From Jaapia argillacea MUCL 33604 (Eukaryota; Basidiomycota; Agaricomycetes; Jaapiales; Jaapiaceae): a stretch of 64,000 nt of DNA. Positions 60,187 to 64,000 of the stretch are shown here, piece by piece. The notes beneath the pieces were generated by a model. It worked only from the letters and a program-made list of their open reading frames with translations. It did no database searches and was not told the DNA's origin. Both the position numbers and the translations under genes were made by a program. Each line of letters begins with the position of its first letter. The stretch's first letter is position 1. The DNA is taken from contig KL197709.1 of assembly GCA_000697665.1 (NCBI GenBank), positions 1,239,791 to 1,303,790 on the forward strand, read 5' to 3'.

Positions 60187-61695
60187 TCAAGGATCCGAGG
60201 CGTCCATGGGGAACAATGGTAACATATGACCCATACGCAAAACCTTTGTTCGCAAATACTTTTCCAAGTCGTCGCCGTGTGCGGCGCCTCCTCCGATTAG
60301 TGTAGCCCCCGCTCTTCGTTCCTTCTCATGCAACATCTCCTCATCGTCACCAGCGACAGCCACCTCTCCCAGCAACGAATGAACAGGGTGCTGTTTTCGT
60401 TTTTGCCAACTCCTAGGTATCATCGGTACCCTCTCAACGATCCTCAAGCCCTCCTTCTCCAACGCAGCAACTTTATCGGGGTTATTCGTAAGAAGCCGTA
60501 CGCCCTCACCGCATTCGGTCCCGAGTCCCAGATCTCGTAAGATGGCGGCGGCAATCTCGTACCCTCGCTCATCCGCCTTATGGCCGAGCATCAGGTTCGC
60601 AGTGACCGTGTCATGGCCAAGATCCTGCAGATTGTATGCTCGGATCTTGGATAACAGGCCGATGCCACGACCCTCTTGGCGCAAGTAGACGACTGCTCCT
60701 CGTCCTGGGATAGTGATAGGCCGCGACGAACCAGAAGAGGGTGATGGGAGAGTGATGGATTGCGAAATTAGACGGATGGCCTCGTCAAGTTGCTCACCAC
60801 AATCACATCGCATGCTACCGATGGTTTCACCGGTGAAACATTCGGAGTGAATGCGAATGAGTGGGGATGGAATCGAGTCGTCCGCCATACCCGGAAGGTT
60901 TTCTGAAGGTAACGATGCAGCCTGTGATGTCGCTGATAGTCGGCCAACATAAGCCCCCCGTGTGATACGATCCATCTCCGTTTCTGTCGCACTCCACACG
61001 GCATCCAATGATCGGCTGCGAATGGGGGGTGCATAGCGCGACTGCTCATCGGAAAATTGAGCAGGGTCGACAACTATCGCAAGGTGCTCTTTATTATCAC
61101 GGGTGTTGTGGTATAAGTGGAGGAACGCAGGTCCATGAGGGGTGGGTATACGGGTACGGGCCATGCATTTGACCTCTAGGTCCGATATTTCCGACGAAGT
61201 CGATGATGACGCAAGGAGGGCATCGGTCAAAGTAGACGAACGAGTTAGCGCAGGAGTGGGCTGCGCCGAGATTGACGGTGTACGCTGCTTTTTCGGGGCT
61301 GGCAAGGGTAAATTGTCTGCTGATTTGAGGGGGTCGACAGCTTCGCGCCGAGAATCATTCTCCTTGGTCTCCGAGCCCAAACGCTTGCTCCTGGGAGCTT
61401 GGCGACTAACGTAGGTGAGTTTCTTCCTCTCCTGCTTTACCCCCACATCCTCTCCCTGCCACCTCGTCCAGTCCCACGAGCCCTGAGCCTGAGGGTCCAT
61501 CACGCCAGGAAAAAAATCATGGGTGTAATGGTTCCTGGTGACGTGAGGACCCGATGAAGTTGCGGCAGCTAGCAAAAGAGGGTCCAACTCTGCATCACGA
61601 CGCTTGATGATTGTTTTAGCACGAGGAGGAGTGGGTGCCGTCAGAAAATTGAGTAAGGAGAGATCGTCGTGGAGGGTTTCGATGCCGATAGTCAT
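60187..61695 (-). CDS. RIB1: GTP cyclohydrolase II
   Basis: Opens GTP to 2,5-diamino-6-ribosylamino-pyrimidinone phosphate, the first step of riboflavin synthesis. It is one uninterrupted frame of 502 codons, unusual among its intron-rich neighbours. The catalytic domain is C-terminal: the zinc site uses three Cys in [20 protein letters not shown], then [40 protein letters not shown] and [17 protein letters not shown]. The N-terminal 190 residues contain Ser/Arg-rich disorder and a conserved-looking block ([19 protein letters not shown]) found in fungal Rib1 proteins. VPS17 lies upstream at 296 bp in the same direction. No riboswitch-like structure was recognised in the leader. Confidence 0.95.
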   Translation of the reverse strand: MTIGIETLHDDLSLLNFLTAPTPPRAKTIIKRRDAELDPLLLAAATSSGPHVTRNHYTHDFFPGVMDPQAQGSWDWTRWQGEDVGVKQERKKLTYVSRQAPRSKRLGSETKENDSRREAVDPLKSADNLPLPAPKKQRTPSISAQPTPALTRSSTLTDALLASSSTSSEISDLEVKCMARTRIPTPHGPAFLHLYHNTRDNKEHLAIVVDPAQFSDEQSRYAPPIRSRSLDAVWSATETEMDRITRGAYVGRLSATSQAASLPSENLPGMADDSIPSPLIRIHSECFTGETIGSMRCDCGEQLDEAIRLISQSITLPSPSSGSSRPITIPGRGAVVYLRQEGRGIGLLSKIRAYNLQDLGHDTVTANLMLGHKADERGYEIAAAILRDLGLGTECGEGVRLLTNNPDKVAALEKEGLRIVERVPMIPRSWQKRKQHPVHSLLGEVAVAGDDEEMLHEKERRAGATLIGGGAAHGDDLEKYLRTKVLRMGHMLPLFPMDASDP

Positions 61696-62312
61696 GGTTG
61701 ATGGCAGAAACGACTAGTGCGGGAATAAGGGAGTGAAAGCGAGACGGATATAAAGTCAAGATGTAGGGATGGGCATAGCATATACTTATATCCTAGTCGG
61801 TGCAGTCGGAGGAGGAGCGTGGAGGATTGAAAACCATTACCGGTTCGGAAGTGGATGACTGGGAACATGTGACGTGATTATCACAAAGCCTCTCCAATCA
61901 CCTGAGAATGGGCCTTGGTCTTGCCTGTCATTGCCCGTCAATCTTGTTCGTTTCCAGTACCCTGGTCCCGAGCTCGTCGTCGGCGTCCTCAGCGCCCGCA
62001 ATAATATCACAGTCGGCCTGTATTGCGATCTAACCTGCGCTGCTTGATCGCGGGTCTCGTTGCGACGTGCTTACGGCAAAGAAGCCGCGAGAAGGGGCTT
62101 AGGCTCAGCAGTAAAAATAGGGTACAGCATCTACCCTCTTCCACAAATTCCGGCGCTATGGCTGGCAACGCATTCTCTTGCACGCGACATGATTGAACCC
62201 CCCGAGCCCGTATCCCATTATCGCTCTGAGCGTTGGTAAAATCACCGCTGTCCTCTGGTCAGCGTCAACCCGCCCTTTCATTCTATCGTCTCTCTTTCAG
62301 TATTCGTCTCTC
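61696..62312. other. divergent intergenic region, RIB1/membrane protein
   Basis: These 617 bp hold no supported gene and presumably contain both promoters. Short TATA-like stretches occur near 61749 and 61783 on the plus strand, but neither is placed to serve RIB1 convincingly. Confidence 0.45.
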
Positions 62313-63000
62313 ATGCAATTCCTCCTGTTTCTGACATTCTCGTTCTTTTCTCTGCTATCGTGCGTATCCATTGGCTGCTCTCATCCTGCGAACTTTCAAC
62401 TGACAGCCTTTCGTCTAAAGATACGTGTCCGCTGAAGTTGTCAGCGACTCGGAATCAATAGTCGTTCATTCACCATCTGTCTCTACTCATACCACCACCA
62501 CCACCACCCACTCACACGAGAGCACCACCGAATCTCACCATGCCGCGCTCATCACTTCCTCTAGCAACCACCACCCAATCTTCACATCCCCATCGTCATC
62601 CCTTGCTTTCGGTCCTGCAACACATCATCCAGCTCCGTTGCGCTCATTTCATCCCTACCCATCAAATCCTACCTCCAATCCACATCCACCCTTCCAGCGG
62701 GGAAACCGCCAGTCGCCGGGTGCAATTTTCGGCGAAGTCGTCGGGGGCCTCGCTGGTGTTATTCTTGTCCTCAGCGTCGTGCGTTGCATCTTCAGCTGGA
62801 GGCGAACACCGGCGCGTGATCGAATAGCCGCAAGGATAAGCAGGCATCACCTTGATAGAGAGATGGCCGAGGCTGCAGCGCAGGATCGTCTAACGCGCCT
62901 GCATTTCGAAGCACCATCACATCCTCCACCACCGCCTTACAATCATATACGACTTCCGGACTACGATACTGCAGTTGCATCCGGGGAAACGAATGTTTAG
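62313..63000 (+). CDS. Ser/Thr/His-rich single-pass membrane protein
   Basis: I do not recognise this family. The model is join(62313..62359,62421..63000), 208 residues. A signal peptide (MQFLLFLTFSFFSLLSYVS) is followed by an external region of about 100 residues rich in Ser, Thr, His and Pro with a run of six Thr, likely O-glycosylated. One membrane segment (IFGEVVGGLAGVILVLSVV) follows, then a basic stop-transfer patch (SWRRTPARDR). The cytosolic tail ends PSHPPPPPYNHIRLPDYDTA, which contains a PPPY motif that could bind WW domains of Nedd4/Rsp5-type ligases. The topology resembles fungal cell-surface sensors or WW-recruiting adaptors. The intron was chosen because it joins the signal peptide to the open frame in phase. 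Confidence 0.75.
62491..62508. repeat. (ACC)6 microsatellite in coding sequence
   Basis: Six ACC units encode the Thr run of the Ser/Thr-rich membrane protein. Confidence 0.85.
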
Positions 63001-63660
63001 AGCCTGGGTATATCTCGGGATCATCCGTGGACCGGCCTTCGTCGGGCTTACCTCTGCTGCTAGAAGATTTGGCTGAGAGTCTACCCACCACCCCCACGCG
63101 CAACGCGTACACGCCCGTATAAACGGCATCATCACGAGTTGCTCAGGCACCTACAGTGGCCATACCGGGCCGTCGACGACTGTTCCCCATAACGGACGTT
63201 TACCTTACTATTCATGGCTGCATACACAAGAGCTTCAACCATCATCATCATCATCATCATCATCATCAGGGCTAGAGTTTTCAGGTTGCACTATAGGATC
63301 ACACCACGGACTAAGGACTCAGTGTTCCTTGTCGGCTATGTAGGTAACTTATGTTTAAATAGTAGTTCGTCAGTTTTTTGCTCTGGTAGGGCTTACGGCC
63401 ATGTTACAAAATATTGTTGTCTAGGCTGTCCTTGTATCGCTCGCCTCCTCATTCTCAATGTTCATCGATGCAATCCCACGTCCGGTCTGCTATTGCCGTT
63501 GGCTTCGTGATATTCGCTGAGTTTAAAAGTCAAATTAGGCTTTCGGCGTTCTGCCAAAGCACCAACCTTCAAAGGGAAGGCGAATAAACCAGCGACTTTT
63601 TTCTAACCATTTCGACCGACCACCCACTCTGTCTTTCTCCTGCACTATCGACGATCCGAG
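63001..63660. other. intergenic region with ATC microsatellite
   Basis: These 660 bp between two plus-strand genes hold no supported gene. They include the trinucleotide run listed separately. The last 100 bp before the next ATG are pyrimidine-rich. Confidence 0.5.
63241..63268. repeat. (ATC)9 microsatellite
   Basis: An uninterrupted run of about nine ATC units lies in the intergenic DNA. Such loci vary in length between strains. Confidence 0.9.
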
Positions 63661-64000
63661 ATGAGCTCGGGACCTACGACTAGCAGTTCGTCTACCAAGA
63701 CCACTACACCGTGAGCTGGCTCAATCATCTCTCGCACGCAGATATCGTAATTACTCATGCTTCTTTAGGAGTTCAGGCGGGCAAGGAGACTTGCGATCTA
63801 AGGTGGTCGAAATCCTCGCCAACACTGCCAATGGCTGCCTACACGAACTCGGATACTTTCCTGGGATCATCCAGAGACTCCGAAAAACCGAGGCGATCAA
63901 TGCAGGCCTGACAAGTGACATGAAGAAACTCTACGAAGATAACCACAAACTCGCCCGAATGGTCCGGAATCACCAAAATCATCTCGCACTCGCCGGATCA
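63661..64000 (+). CDS. 5' part of an unidentified coiled-coil-like protein
   Basis: The gene runs off the right edge. The start is join(63661..63710,63769..64000 and beyond). The first exon encodes a Ser/Thr-rich leader (MSSGPTTSSSSTKTTTP). The second gives GDLRSKVVEILANTANGCLH, ELGYFPGIIQRLRKTEA and LTSDMKKLYEDNHKLARMVR, an amphipathic helical region. The splice site (CC|gtgagc to cttctttag|G) keeps frame. Too little is present for a family call. Confidence 0.65.

Overview
The window is nuclear DNA of a filamentous basidiomycete, most likely an Agaricomycetes-type fungus. Genes are packed on both strands and cut by many short GT-AG introns of about 40-75 nt, several first coding exons are only one or two codons long, and the protein set is that of a typical mushroom-class fungus (F-box protein, CAP/PR-1 protein, expansin-like barrel protein, haspin, Svp26/TEX261, Vps17). 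I rebuilt exon structures by hand from donor and acceptor sites, reading-frame phase and knowledge of the families. No search was run. Every multi-exon model listed keeps phase across its junctions unless I say otherwise.

Layout. 0-9 kb holds a weak hypothetical, three RNA-processing genes (SF3b p14, the eIF4A3/FAL1 DEAD-box helicase and SF3a60) and a 3.6-kb stretch without a convincing gene. 9-28.7 kb holds a synaptojanin-type phosphatase (22 exons), an aldehyde dehydrogenase, ESCRT-III Vps60, a degenerate kinase-fold protein, homoserine O-acetyltransferase, a 1112-residue disordered protein with a G-K-D-I repeat, ESCRT-III Did2/CHMP1 and Svp26/TEX261. 29-39.4 kb holds an uncharacterised HExxH protein, a secreted CAP protein, an F-box protein, a C2H2 zinc-finger protein and a USP-type deubiquitinase. 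39.6-53.4 kb holds a mitochondrial PP2C, a disordered basic protein, haspin, GINS subunit Psf2, the vacuolar TRP channel Yvc1, the Arp2/3 subunit ARPC3 and the endonuclease Nob1. 53.5-64 kb holds Leu2, an M24 peptidase gene with two in-frame stops, an expansin-like protein, retromer Vps17, GTP cyclohydrolase II, a serine/threonine-rich membrane protein and the 5' part of one more gene.

The genes do not form one pathway. Some functions recur: splicing and the exon junction complex in the first 9 kb; endosome and vacuole traffic (phosphoinositide phosphatase, Vps60, Did2, Svp26, Vps17, Yvc1) across the window; and primary metabolism (Met2, Leu2, Rib1). Divergent pairs with very short shared promoters are common (FAL1/SF3A3, DID2/SVP26, YVC1/ARPC3, NOB1/LEU2). 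I found no transposase, reverse transcriptase, tRNA, rRNA, CRISPR array or secondary-metabolite cluster. The points most worth a second look are the M24 gene with nonsense codons at two expected tryptophans, the microexons of 5, 10 and 11 nt, two GC-AG introns, and the uncharacterised HExxH protein.
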